Assembly: GCA_033807695.1 (NCBI GenBank) | Contig: CM066300.1 | Location: 5,146,001-5,210,000, forward strand | Source: Daedaleopsis sinensis | Taxonomy: Eukaryota > Basidiomycota > Agaricomycetes > Polyporales > Polyporaceae | Length of the DNA: 64,000 nucleotides | Reading direction: 5' to 3' | Part shown: positions 1 through 11,475 of the stretch, one piece after another | Layout of the letters: every line of letters begins with the position of its first letter | Position numbering within the stretch: the first letter of the stretch is position 1 | Program-made: the position numbers and the translations under genes | The notes under the pieces: generated by a model | The model's database searches: none | What the model was told of the DNA's origin: nothing | What the model saw: the letters and a program-made list of their open reading frames with translations, nothing else

Positions 1-45
1 CGAACCTACACGCATATATGTAGTGGTATACATCCGCTCACAGCA

Positions 46-1880
46 TCACCGCGAATGCCTCCCGCGCCCCCCGGTGCGCCTGCGCCCCTTCCCTCTGAGG
101 CTCGAGCCCGACGAGCTCAGCTCAGTCATCCCGCCCTCGCTCTTCCTCCTCGGACCAGCTCCCTCCACGCACTCCTCCTCACAAGCGGCGGCCACCGCCC
201 AATCCGGGTGTGCAGAGCTGTGCCGCCGCGCCTTCTTCTCCCTGGCCTCGGCGGACGGTGCGACGGCCCAGTCGGGGCGGTCTGGCGTGTGCACGCGCGG
301 ACGCGTGCCTCCGGGACTCGCAGGGGAAGGAGGAACGGGTCTGCTCTGTCTTGTCAGATCTAGTTGTGCAGGAATCTGTCTCACGGGCGTCACCAGTGCT
401 GGTGCGGACTCTGGCAATGGGGAGGGCGCGTGGGGTACAGGTGCAGGTTCTTCGGCAGGAATCTCTGGCAGAATCGAAGAGTCCGAGGGTGCGCAATCGC
501 ATTCTGCGGTCGTAGGACGCGGGTCGGGCACGGATGTGAGGTGGTGCGGGTGGAAAGCGAGGTACTCGCTTTGGCGGAGGAGGACGCCGGAGGCGGCGAG
601 CTCGTCTGCTGCGCCGTGGCGCAAGGACTCAGCGGGGTCGATGAGGCGTTCGAGAGGGGTGGACGCGCGCGGAGTGCGCGCCTCGGGGTGCTCGACAGCC
701 GTCCAGTCGGCGTCGTTATCGTTGTCGGCGTCGTCCTCGGGTATCACTTCTGCAATGAGCCTGCTTGTAGCCGCTGGAGTGGATTCGTCCACGAGCAGCG
801 CGGACTGCATGATGTATTCCGCGTTATCGCTGATTGCGTGTTCCTCGGGTTCGGTTGAGAACTCGCCACGCTCTTCGTCCACCTTGAAAACTTGCTCGGG
901 CGATTCAGGAAGATGAGAATGTTCTTGCAAGTTCTGAGAGACAGTCGAGGATTCAGGAACTTGTGTATCGTTGTCAGTGTCTACTCCTATGGTCTGCGAG
1001 ACGGTGGATGTAGACTTCATCAGCACCTCTGAAGTTGGGACAATTGTAGCCGTGTGCGCAGACTCGGTGTCCTCGTTGCTTGAGGGCTGGATGGCGTCCT
1101 GCTGGAGCGTCGGAGGGAGTTCAATGGTCGCCTCGTCCGGATGCTCCTGGGGCAGACACATATCGTCGACAATACTCATAAGGAGTTCAGGCTCGATGTC
1201 ATGTGGCGGAATGGGTTGAGCTGAGCTTGCACAACTCGTGCTAACGGCGGAGGATGAGACGACCCCGACTAGTAGTAATGCTGAAGACGACGCGTCGGGT
1301 TGGTCGGCACCATCAGCTGCAGGGTCGCAGGCTGAGTAGTCGGCCTTCGCAACATCAGTGTCACAGTCCTGCACACGATATGGAGATTAGTAGTAGTTGA
1401 GATATTCACCGATAGGGTCCGTACCGTCTGGATTGAAGTTGCGGTGTTCACATCGCTATGAATGAAAGGCTTCACAGAAGAGTGTTCCTCGTGCAGATTG
1501 GGCTATTTGTAGCTATCAGCGAAGTGAAGAGACACTCTAAACGCGAGTTGGACGAACCGATACTATCGACGCCTCCACCGGTTCTGCAGAGATCGCCGTT
1601 TCCTCCTCAGGGAAGGAGGGCGGCGTTTTCTGCATACTTGTGTCGGGTGGCGCGACCGACTTCGAGCGCACGGCGCGCAGTGGGTGAAGAGAGTGGCATA
1701 GGGAGATAATCGTTGAAACGGCATACTGCGGTATCCCGATCTCAACCTTCCGATATTGAAGAGCAGAGTAGCTTGACGCACATAGGTCATTACGGAGATC
1801 ATAAGCACCACCAGAATCGTCAGAGAGACCGTTGCAGGGTCGAGAGGCCACACAGATAAGAGGTCTTGTTGCCTGTACAT
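46..1880 (-). CDS. Membrane-anchored acidic, disordered protein, unknown function
   Basis: I do not recognise this protein. A four-exon model on the minus strand fits the frame exactly: 1880-1782, 1725-1558, 1502-1425 and 1368-46, with introns of 55-57 nt. All junctions are phase 0, giving 555 residues. The ATG at 1878-1880 is chosen because it starts a short N-terminus (MYRQQDLLSVWPLD) running into a hydrophobic stretch (VSLTILVVLMISVMTY, then YAVSTIISL across the first splice). That stretch is a plausible single transmembrane helix. The remaining ~480 residues are rich in Ser, Pro, Glu, Asp and Thr, look disordered, and end in a basic tail (KGRRRTGGRGRHSR). The gene is divergent from its right-hand neighbour. 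The GC-rich C-terminus also carries long shadow ORFs on the other strand. The model is well supported by splice phase; the function is unknown. Confidence 0.6.
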
Positions 1881-2430
1881 CTTGTCCTGGTTGTCCGACT
1901 GTCTTGAAACTTGAGTGGGATTCGAGAGCGATAGCGATGAGATTGAAGCACGAGAGCGAGATGGGTATAACGAGCAAGTGGTATAGATCCGGAGAAGATG
2001 AGCGACGTGCGAGTGTTGGGTGCTCGCCGCGACCAAAGAGGTCTTGGTCAAGGTCGCGGTCGTCTAACAAGCCGCAACTCGAGCACGAGGCCGACCGATT
2101 TCAGGCGCTTCATGACTTTCTCTTCGACTATGACGTACCCCTCTACGCGCCGCTACGAGTCGTTCTTCAAGATCTCAACAACGACAAGGAGGAGGAGGAG
2201 GATGGAGAGGGCAAAATGTGAGTACGTACGATCTAGTCGTAGTATCATAGTCCATGGTCACTCGATCGCCGCGGTACGTCCCATAATACATATGTGATAA
2301 AATGTGTTTGCTCCACCACCGCACCTTGACACCCACCACCACCACCCTCCCGAAACTCGCCATTATTGTAATCCGCGTTTGCAGGGTACCAAACCGCTAT
2401 CGCGGCTGGACTCTCAAATTTACGACGACA

Positions 2431-3716
2431 ATGCAGATACCCTCTTCCTCGGTAGGCGTCGCGTTCAACATATATGTCGCCGTCGTCTTCGCAACCCTGT
2501 CCTACCTCCTCAACCGCCCCATCCGGGGGCATCGTCTGACAGTTGGTCGCTTGACGATCTCCTCGGCCCACGACGTCCGTTACGAAGCCACAGTCGGCAA
2601 CAAGACCTACACCTTCGCCTTCAACGCATCCTCTCTTACATGGCGCTTTTCCTTTCCACGCACACCCAGCCCGCGTTGGTGTACCATCACCTGCGATTCC
2701 ATGTACTACACCTCCACAAGCTGCGACGTCTCCGCGGAACGCCTTCAGGCCGTCCTCTGGTTCTTCCCCGTGCTCTTCCGGCAGACATCAGGCCCCTGGA
2801 CCGACATCACGCTCGACGGGCTGCGCATCAAGATCTTCAGGAGCACCGAGACCCCATACTTGATCCAGCGTCTCCGTCAGAATCTCGTCGGGACGCTGCT
2901 GACTGGTGACATCATGCGCGCCGACGTGTTCCGCACGTCTGTCAAATTCTCCGGCCTGACCGAGCACCAGGAGAACAAGCCCGCAGGATTCACAGACGCT
3001 ACGGAGAAGGTCTCAGTTGAAGACCCCAGTGGACACGGGCGTAAGGAGGAAGTGTTGGGGCACGAGCTGGAGGAGGACGCACTCGTGTCCGACAGCGAAT
3101 CCGACACGATCCAAGCTGATGAGCAAGACGTCTGCGCGGACGAGACGAAGCCGCTGCGGGTGGATGAGGACGATGAGATCGCGTTCAGCATCCTCGCGCG
3201 CCAGCTGATGATCTTCCGAGGGGAGGGACGCGTGTACTCCTTCGGGAGCATCGACTCGCAGATCCGGCGCGATTGGACGAGCAACAAGGGAAGCTTCGCG
3301 ATGGTCGCCGAGGAGTGCCGATACGTCCATGTCCACTTTCCCTTCGAACACGTCGCAGTGCGTTCGTGGGGACTGTGAGTAGGTTCTCTCTGACTACGAC
3401 GCGGAACTGACCACGGTTTACAGGCAACTGTTCTCGTCATTTTTCTACTTCCCCATCGATCTCGTGCGCACGTTCTTCTACCCGATCAGCAGCACGAACT
3501 TGTATGTCACGCGGCTCGACGTGACTTTTGAATCATTCCGCGTACGTTCTACTTCTCCACCGCTTTACCCGTGGCGCTGACCTGGCCATGCAGATTCGGG
3601 ACGCCGAACTTCTGAAGCAAGGCTTTTCTCTGATTCGCCAGAAGTCCGCGGGTAGCCAAATCGACTGGAGCGACGTGTTTCTCGATGCCTTGACTCGCGC
3701 TGTTGCTCCTGGTTGA
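2431..3716 (+). CDS. Membrane-anchored protein, weakly like N-termini of bridge-type lipid transfer proteins
   Basis: Three exons fit the frame: 2431-3374, 3424-3541 and 3594-3716. The introns have GTGAGT and GTACGT donors and CAG acceptors. From the ATG at 2431 a hydrophobic segment (VAFNIYVAVVFATLSYLL, residues ~9-26) comes first. A beta-rich stretch follows (RLTVGRLTIS, KTYTFAFNASSLTWRFSF, ITLDGLRIKIF), then a helical TPYLIQRLRQNLVGTLL segment. An acidic linker lies around residues 220-270, and a second beta/hydrophobic part ends the protein. One N-terminal membrane segment followed by beta-strands on the theme 'xVxxLRIxxxxSxxTP' resembles the first unit of Csf1/Fmp27-type lipid-transfer proteins, but the protein is far shorter (about 394 residues). 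I treat this only as a hint. An in-frame upstream exon ending at 2217 is possible (see findings). Confidence 0.6.
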
Positions 3717-4295
3717 ATCACAACGAGTGCTTGTACGTGATGTCTTGTAGGACCGCTATGCCTCACGCCTTCTGTGCACGCCTTCACGTTAGATCTCGTT
3801 CTCGTTATGTTGGACCATACTCGCACTAGAGACTACCTTGTAGCAATACACTCTTCTATCGCCACACAACTCGGAATGGAGCAAGGCGCCTCCACATACT
3901 TTGGTTCACAGTGTGACGTTGACCATATACTGTACTGACGTGCATATCCCGTAAGAATAAATGCCACGCGTAGAATGTGCGTCGAGCAAAACCAGTCCTA
4001 GCCTACTAGAAGAGAGAACAGATACTATATCAGATATGACTACGCTACCACAATAGCTCAGGATGTGCATCATGAAGACCTTTGATGTCAACATCCAGAT
4101 CCGCAAGCCACAGGCGAGTATCGCTGAAGGGCTGTGGGTCGCCTATAGGGGGTGGGCGTTTGGTATAGTGTGACCGGACGATCACATGACTGTGACATCA
4201 CACTCATGGGCGCCAGCTTCGGCGGCAGTGGCGCGTCCGTCCACCCTGCGTTTCCCTCTGACCACCACCATCCCAACCCCAGGCCGCAGCCAACC
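3717..4295. other. Intergenic, no gene seen
   Basis: This is the 3' flank of the membrane protein and the promoter side of the ISWI gene. The DNA is more AT-rich than the coding DNA around it. Only short ORFs with no recognisable product occur. Confidence 0.6.
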
Positions 4296-7200
4296 ATGAG
4301 TGTGCGTTCGACCCCCCCTGCTGCTCATTCCTCTTCTGGCTTACACAAGAGCTTGCAGACCCTAGACGTTCCAATGGAGGAGGACGTGCTTAGCGACGTC
4401 GTGCCAAGCAATATCGTTTCGCGTCAGGTAAGGTCGTGTTCTGTGTTTCTGGCAGCCGCGTGCTCAACATTATCGTGCCGGTGCAGGAGAGCGAGGGCGG
4501 AGAGAGTGAGTACGACCGCGGTGCGGACGAGATGGAGGTCGACGAGCTGCAGAGCGAGGGCGAGAAGGTGAGGTCTCTTCTCCATCTATGTCACGCACAT
4601 TCCCCGTCACATACAACCCCGTCTCCGTCGTCGCGTCTTTTCCTTATCTGCAGCTGGGCTATTGCTCTGGTACGGCATAGCTGGAAATGGACGCGTTTTC
4701 TCTGTTGGTTAGGGCTGTGACGGACGTTCGCTGACCGTCTTTACGTTCCGGATAGGACGGACCGCCGTCTCCCTCAAAGCTGGCTAGGATGCATGCGTCT
4801 GAGGAGAAGCAGAAGCAGAAGCAAAAGCGGAAAGCGGACGAGGGCCAGCTGGTGGTGAAGCGACAAGCGATGGACAAGGCGAAGGTGAGTCTGCCGACCT
4901 GTAGTCCATTTCCGTCCCTCCCCTTGCCACAGCGCCGAAGACTGCAAGCCGACCGGGTAGTTCTCGATGCGCCACACAAAGTCCCAATCCATGCAGTGGT
5001 GGCGCTGGTTTACCTGGGAGTTCTCAGCGTGTGCGGAACACGCGCGTCCACAACCTCAATCCCCGTACAATCCCGCTATATTTTACGACCTGGGACTCGC
5101 TCCGAACCAACCTCGTGTGTAGTGTGTCGTGATGTGTGCTAACCTACTACAAGATCACCGATGCTGTCAAGCGCTACTCTTATCTCCTGGGGCAGACGGA
5201 GCTGTTCAAACACTTCGTCGATATAAAGGTATGGTTGCGGCATGGAAGTAGCGCGTCTATCACTCATCGTACTTGCAGAAAGCGCGAGACCCGGAGTATG
5301 CTGCTATGCTCGACGCTCAACCGAAACCGAAGGGTCGCGGTAGGAAAAAGGCTGCGTGCGTGCGCGCGGTTGAGATTTGTGTCCGTTGTTGGGCTCACGT
5401 GACTTTGATATGCAGGGACAAGGTTGCACGTCATCGGAAGTCGGAGAAGGAGGAGGACGAAGAGATGCTCAAGGATGGTGAACTTGCTGCTGACGGCGAT
5501 GACCAGCCGTATGTGTTTGAAGAGTCGCCAAGCTGTGAGTAACCCCGTTGGTCATTGGGTATAGCTATTCATAATTCATCATGCAGACGTGCATGGGACA
5601 ATGAGGTCGTATCAGCTTCAAGGTCTGAACTGGATGGTCTCTCTACATCACAACGGTCTCAATGGCATTCTCGCGGATGAGATGGTATGATGTCTGTAAT
5701 TCTTGAGGTACAACTGCCGCTTGACGCCGTTCCGTGCAGGGTCTCGGGAAGACACTCCAGACTATCTCCTTCCTTGGCTACCTCAGACATTACAAGGACA
5801 CTGCCGGACCGCATCTTATCGTCGTCCCGAAGTCGACGCTACAGAATTGGTCCCGCGAGTTCGAGAGGTGGACGCCAGACGTTAATACTGTGCTCCTAAC
5901 AGGAAACAAGGAAGAACGTGCCGAGATCATTTCCACCCGGTTGCTCCCCCAGGACTTCGACGTGCTCATCACCTCGTATGAAATGTGCTTAATCGAGAAG
6001 GGCGCGCTGAAGAAGTTCTCGTTTGAGTACATCGTCATTGACGAGGCGCACCGCATCAAGAACGTCGACTCGATCCTCTCCCAGATCGTCCGTGCTTTCA
6101 TATCCCGCGGCCGGCTCCTCATTACGGGCACCCCGTTGCAGAACAACATGAAGGAGTTGTTCGCTCTGCTCAACTTCATCTGTCCCGAGATCTTCTCTGA
6201 TTACGCGGACCTCGAGAGCTTCCTCTACAAAGACGAGGCGGAGGCAGAGGGTGATGACGAGAAGAGCAAGAAGGTTGTGGAGGCTCTACACAAGATCCTT
6301 AGGCCGTTCTTACTTCGGCGTGTCAAGAGCGACGTGGAGAAGAACCTCCTGCCGAGTAAGTGTCGATGATATGAGGGTGGATCGTGTCTGACGTATCATT
6401 ACAGAGAAGGAGATCAACATCTATGTCGGTCTCACCGAGATGCAGCGCAAGTGGTATCGGTCAGTCCTGGAGAAGGACATTGACGCGGTCAACGGTATGT
6501 CACTTGACAGCAGTACAGGTCACTCACAACATGCTCACATGCGGTTTAGGTCTCACCGGGAAGAAGGAAGGCAAGACACGGCTGATGAACATTGTTATGC
6601 AGCTCCGGAAGGTCACCTGCCATCCCTACCTCTTTGACGGCGCAGAGCCAGGACCACCGTACACGACCGACGAGCACCTTGTCCAGAATTGTGGCAAGAT
6701 GGTTATCCTTGATAAACTGCTCAAGACCATGAAGGCGAAGGGTTCCCGCGTCCTCATCTTCAGCCAAATGAGTCGTATGCTCGACATTCTCGAGGACTAC
6801 TGTCTCTTCCGTGGATACAGTCAGTTCAAACTAGTCGCATTCTCTATCTTTTACCACCATCGCTCATGAATTGAAACTTACAGAATACTGCCGTATCGAT
6901 GGAGGAACGGCCCACGAAGACCGTATCGTTGCGATCGACGAGTACAACAAACCTGACAGCGAGAAGTTCATCTTCCTGCTTACAACGCGTGCGGGCGGTC
7001 TAGGCATCAACCTCACGACCGCCGACATTGTCGTCCTGTACGACAGCGACTGGAACCCACAGGCCGATCTACAGGCGATGGATCGCGCGCACCGGATCGG
7101 CCAGACGAAGCAGGTCTATGTGTTCCGCTTCATCACGGAGGGAAGTGTGGAAGAGCGGATGCTGGAGCGCGCGGCGCAAAAGTTGAGGCTCGACCAGCTT

Positions 7201-8896
7201 GTTATTCAGCAGGGACGCACGCAGGCCGCTAAGGGTGAGTCGGATGGTCGAAGGTCGCTTGAACCACGCACGCTCATCTTCATCGGTTACAGCGGCCAAC
7301 AAGGACGAGCTCTTGGAAATGATCACCCACGGCGCCGAGAGCATCGTCAACTCAAACGACGAGTGAGCCCCTCCTTGCTCCGTGTTCAGCGAGTCTCTTG
7401 CTCATAACATTACGCAGCATGATGATTAACGACGATATCGATGCGATCATCTCGCGTGGCGAACAGCGCACCCAGCAGCTAAACAGCAAGTACGAGGGCC
7501 TCACGTTCGAGGACTTGAGCAACTTCAAGTCTGAGGCGTCCGTGCAGCAGTGGGAGGGCGAGGACTTCCGTGGACAGCGCAAAACGCTACAATTCAACCC
7601 GCTCTCGCTCTCCAAGCGCGAACGGAAGCTCAACTACTCGGTCGACAGTTACTTCAAGGAAACGATGCGCGCTGGTCCGTCCAAGACTGAGAAAGCGCCC
7701 AAGATCCCGAGGGCGCCCAAGCAGATTCAAATGTCGGTCCCGTTTGACTACTTCGGCTGCTACGAAATGGTGGTTAAACTGACGGTTACGTTTGATGTGT
7801 TGGCAGGCAAGACTTCCAGTTCTTCCCGCCGAGGCTGGCAGAGCTTCAGGAGCAGGAGCTCGCTGCGCACAAGCGTTTGAACGAAATCCCGGCTGTTATG
7901 CGCGACCCTGCAGGTCCGGATGACACCCCGGAGAGCCTGGAGGAAGAGCGCAAGGCGGCGCAGGAGTTCATAGACACCGGTCAGTGCGGTTCGCTCGTCG
8001 TGAGTGGTGTTCGATGGCGTCTAACCCTAAGTTCGTTCGTTAGCCGAGCCCCTCACCGAGGAGCAGCTCCAAGAGAAGGAGGAGTTGATCGCTCGGGGCT
8101 TCGAGGATTGGAGCAGACGAGACTTCCAGCAGTTTATTCGCGCGCTCGAGACGTATGGCTGGTGAGTCTGTCGGCGCGTTGGCTTATGTTCTACAAACTG
8201 ACGCACCTCGAAGGACTGATGACTACGACCTTCTCGCGTCCGAGATCCAGGACAAGACCCCAGAAGACGTGGCAGCCTATTACCCGATCTTCAAGAAGAA
8301 GTGGAAGGAGCTCGCCGAATACCCGCGCATCAAGGCACGTATCGAGGAAGGCGAGGCTAAGCGGAATAAGCGATCCAACCTCGAGGCACTCCTCGCGAAG
8401 AAGATCGGGTCCGTGCGGTACCCGATGCAGGAGCTCGAGCTCAACTACCCGACGACGAAGGGCAAGGTGTATTCTGAGGAGGAGGACAGGTACCTGCTCT
8501 GCCGGTTGAACCACTACGGGATGCAGGCCGAGGACGTGTACGAGCGGATCAAGAAGGACATCACGGAGTTCCCTGTGTTCCGCTTCGATTGGTTCTTCAA
8601 GAGCAGGAGCACACAAGAGCTCCAGCGGAGGTGTAACACGCTGCTGGGCATGATCGAAAAGGAGTCCGAGGGGAAGCAAGCGGAGGAGGTGAAGGCAAAA
8701 AGCACGAAGGGCAAGGTACGTTGTGGCGCTTCGAGGCTAGTTACGCGCGCCGTTCTCATCCTGACTGACGGTGTTCTCGTCACAGAAGCGTGGGATCGAG
8801 CAAGTGCAGGAGGCAGAGAAAATCGAGCCTTCACGGTCGTCGACTCCTACGAGCACAACAACGGGGAAGCGGGGCTCGAAGAAGCGCAAGACGTGA
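4296..8896 (+). CDS. ISW1: ISWI-family chromatin-remodelling ATPase
   Basis: This is a nucleosome-sliding ATPase of the SNF2 superfamily, ISWI subfamily, acting in the nucleus. About 15 exons split by ~50-60-nt introns can be read. From ATG 4296 there is an acidic N-terminus, then [21 protein letters not shown] (~5153-5229). The ATPase lobe follows: [25 protein letters not shown] (Walker A, split by an intron at 5685-5740), DEAH in [11 protein letters not shown] (~6030-6062), and [14 protein letters not shown]. The second lobe shows [38 protein letters not shown] and DRAHRIGQ (~7080). The C-terminal HAND-SANT-SLIDE module diagnostic of ISWI runs from [16 protein letters not shown] (~7815) through [22 protein letters not shown] (SANT, ~8098-8162) to [18 protein letters not shown] (SLIDE). 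A basic tail ends with TGA at 8894-8896. No break was seen. The family call is firm; whether it is the Isw1- or Isw2-like paralogue is not settled here. Confidence 0.95.
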
Positions 8897-9606
8897 GCCT
8901 CGAGCTTCCGCGCCGGTCTTCGTTCCTTGCCTGTCCGTCTCTTGCTTTTGTCTGCGCTGTGTCTGTATACTTAGAGTGAGCGATGATATCTTATGTTGTG
9001 GTTGTGGTAATATACATATGATCATCTTTGTCGCATGTAGTGCTTTTCTCGTTGGACCGAGTGACTGTGCTAGCGCGGGTCGTACTATCTACTAGAAACG
9101 TTTGATGTGCTATTTCGATCGGATTGTGTGTGGTACTGTGTGTAAGTTCATCGACATGCATAACGTCGCCAGGAACGGGCCATCATAGGCTATCATGTGT
9201 ACTACTGATGTTGTCTTGCTGAACACTAGAACAGCCAACATCCACTGTTCCCGGTAGTGGGCGGAAGTGTGTCCAGCCGTGGTGGGCGGACACGGCGGTC
9301 GTGAGCTGTCGGGGGAATACGATGCCTCACCAGAAATCATTTGCACCGGACTCTGAAGGTATAGGATCAATTTCGATGAGCCCGCTGGTAGGTACTGATA
9401 CATACTAATCCGCGACCCGCTCGGAGGTTAACGTTACCGCCTCGAGGGTTCGGTTCCAAAGTCCACAACGAAACGAAATAATATGACACAGGCATAGCAA
9501 CGGCCCGAAAACATGTGCAGCCCGACCTACCGTGGACACCGCTAGAAGACGAGGCTACACAGACAGGTCATGATGCTGTCCTGTCCCAAGACCGTGCAAA
9601 TGGACG
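8897..9606. other. Convergent 3' intergenic region
   Basis: The 3' ends of ISWI (+) and the F-box-like gene (-) face each other here. I see no further gene. Only short, composition-driven ORFs occur. Confidence 0.6.
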
Positions 9607-11475
9607 TCAGTCGGGCATCTCCGTCTCGACGCTCGGACTGGAGCCAGCCCGGCTATGTCGAGAGCCTCCGCTCCTCGAGCCAGAGACGGACGACCACCGC
9701 TCGCGCTCCTCCCCGCGCACGCGCGCGAACAGGCCCACGAGGCGCGCGGCCTGCGCCCACATCCCGCTGTGCAGCTCGCGCGCGCGGACGTGCTCGGGCG
9801 CGGCGTCCCCGTCCCCGGCGCCCGCGGCGATGATGGAGAAGGCGGGATGCGTGCCGCAGTGCGCGGACAGGAACGCGGCGACCTCGTCTGGGGCGCGGAT
9901 CGGGGAGTCGCCGACGTCGAGCGTCGTGAGCTGCGAGCCGTGCACACCCGCCCCCGGGCTCGGGGTCGGGAGGCTGGCCGAGGGGCCCGGGTGGAAGCGG
10001 GAGAGGAATGAGGAAGAGGAGGAGGCATGCGGGCTTGTCGGGGGGGCTGGACCTGCGGTAGAGGCTGGGGGGAGGGGCAGGGAGGCGTTGAGCGGGAGAG
10101 AGAGCGTATCAAGGTCCGGGCAGTGGTGGAAGAGCGGCAACAGGCCGCCCAGGGTTACCTCCGAGAGCCGGCACGCGTAGTAGGGCGGTGCGAGGCGTAG
10201 CGACTGTAACCTTGGGCAGGCCACGGCGAGCGTGCGGATGAAGGAGTCGTCCAGTCGGAGGAAGAAGGAGGTGACGTCGAGCTCTGTGAGCTCGGGGCAC
10301 GCGAAGAGTGGATCGAACGCGGTGATGTCGAGCGTGCATTCCGGATGGTCGAGCGGGGGCACGGCGCTCAGGGAGCGCATGAGCGGGATGCTGGACGGAA
10401 GTGGGAAGGAGAGCTGGACGGAGGAGAGGCAGTCGCCGCTTGGGGAGCGTCCGAGCGAGGTCAGAAATTCTCGTAGTGTCGTGCTCGAGGGGTCGTGGGC
10501 GGCGCAGAGGCGCACTTCGCATAGCTGTGTGGAGGAGATGTAGTCAACGAGGGCGGTCATAGCAGGCTCGAGGCGGATTACGCTGATATGCAGCACGGAG
10601 AGCGTCGGGAATATCGGCCTGCTCTCGCTCTGGAGGCGCGCAGGAAGCTCCGTGTTGCGTGGCAAAAAGATCTTCGCGACTGAAAGGTTCGGGAGGGTCG
10701 CCAGGTGCACGAGGGCGTCGTCGAACAGGGGAAGGGTTAGGTCTATCGTCTCGAGGTGCTGCAGCTGCGCGATTGCACGAGAGACGACAGGGTCGCTTGG
10801 CCCGACGGCAGAGCGGCATAGTACCGATAGATGGCGGAGGAGCGGACACTTCACATGGAGAGAGCGGAGGAAAGGGAGTAGCAGCGAGTCGCTCGGGGGT
10901 TGGCCTATGTGCAGCGTCGTCAGCTTGGGGCCGAGCAGCTGGTAGCCGTACTCGAACACGTCTGCGTCCGGCTCCTCCCACACCAGCTCCTGCATGTTCG
11001 GGAGGAACGGTGCAGGTCCATGCCGGTAGAGACACAGGGTGCACCAGGTGTCGTCGTCGAGGTCGGGGTCAAGCCCGTGCCGCTTGAAGGATGTTACCAG
11101 CGCCGCATTGGCTATGAACCTCTCCCAGTCGGACGGATCTGGAGGGCGGGTGACAGCCTTTGCTCGGTCGAACATCAGCGGTTGTTTCACGAACAAGGAC
11201 GGGGGCGAGCGTCTTACAATGGCGCTACGACCATCGGTGGCATCCAGGACCTCTTCGACCCACACGTCGGCCGGCATGCACTGCACGAGCGGCCGCAGAC
11301 TGAATATCCGGCTCCAGAGCACCTTGGACGCGACGCGGTGGAAGGCTCGACAGGATGCGTTGAGTGCGCCTACGGTCGCTCTGCATTCCGGGTCGTAACC
11401 CCCTTCGTACGCCTGTTCGCATATGGTCTTGAGGACATCCGGGCACTGAAGACACTGGCGGACGGCTGAGGACAT
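9607..11475 (-). CDS. F-box/LRR-like protein
   Basis: This is an intronless ORF of 622 residues if translation starts at the ATG at 11473-11475 (MSSAVRQCLQCPDVLK). An in-frame upstream ATG would add 29 residues with no family-like sequence. Residues ~1-55 resemble the F-box-like domains common in Agaricomycete expansions: LQCPDVLKTICEQ, then CRAFHRVASKVLWSRIF. The body has repeated leucine-rich units at irregular spacing (LTTLHIGQ, LLRHLSVLC, LQHLETIDLTLP, LTELDVTSFFL, LQSLRLAPP, LTTLDVGDSPI), as in LRR receptors of SCF ubiquitin ligases. The expected role is substrate recognition with Skp1 and cullin, but many fungal members are uncharacterised. A Ser/Pro-rich insert near residue 510 looks disordered. 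The frame is intact. Confidence 0.75.
   Translation of the reverse strand: MSSAVRQCLQCPDVLKTICEQAYEGGYDPECRATVGALNASCRAFHRVASKVLWSRIFSLRPLVQCMPADVWVEEVLDATDGRSAIVRRSPPSLFVKQPLMFDRAKAVTRPPDPSDWERFIANAALVTSFKRHGLDPDLDDDTWCTLCLYRHGPAPFLPNMQELVWEEPDADVFEYGYQLLGPKLTTLHIGQPPSDSLLLPFLRSLHVKCPLLRHLSVLCRSAVGPSDPVVSRAIAQLQHLETIDLTLPLFDDALVHLATLPNLSVAKIFLPRNTELPARLQSESRPIFPTLSVLHISVIRLEPAMTALVDYISSTQLCEVRLCAAHDPSSTTLREFLTSLGRSPSGDCLSSVQLSFPLPSSIPLMRSLSAVPPLDHPECTLDITAFDPLFACPELTELDVTSFFLRLDDSFIRTLAVACPRLQSLRLAPPYYACRLSEVTLGGLLPLFHHCPDLDTLSLPLNASLPLPPASTAGPAPPTSPHASSSSSFLSRFHPGPSASLPTPSPGAGVHGSQLTTLDVGDSPIRAPDEVAAFLSAHCGTHPAFSIIAAGAGDGDAAPEHVRARELHSGMWAQAARLVGLFARVRGEERERWSSVSGSRSGGSRHSRAGSSPSVETEMPD

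Noticed and set aside
23..916. 297-residue plus-strand ORF over the acidic protein
   Set aside because: It is antisense to the spliced minus-strand gene; Ser/Gly-rich shadow.
9515..10180. Plus-strand ORFs across the F-box-like gene
   Set aside because: They are antisense to an intact 622-residue ORF with recognisable LRR-like units.
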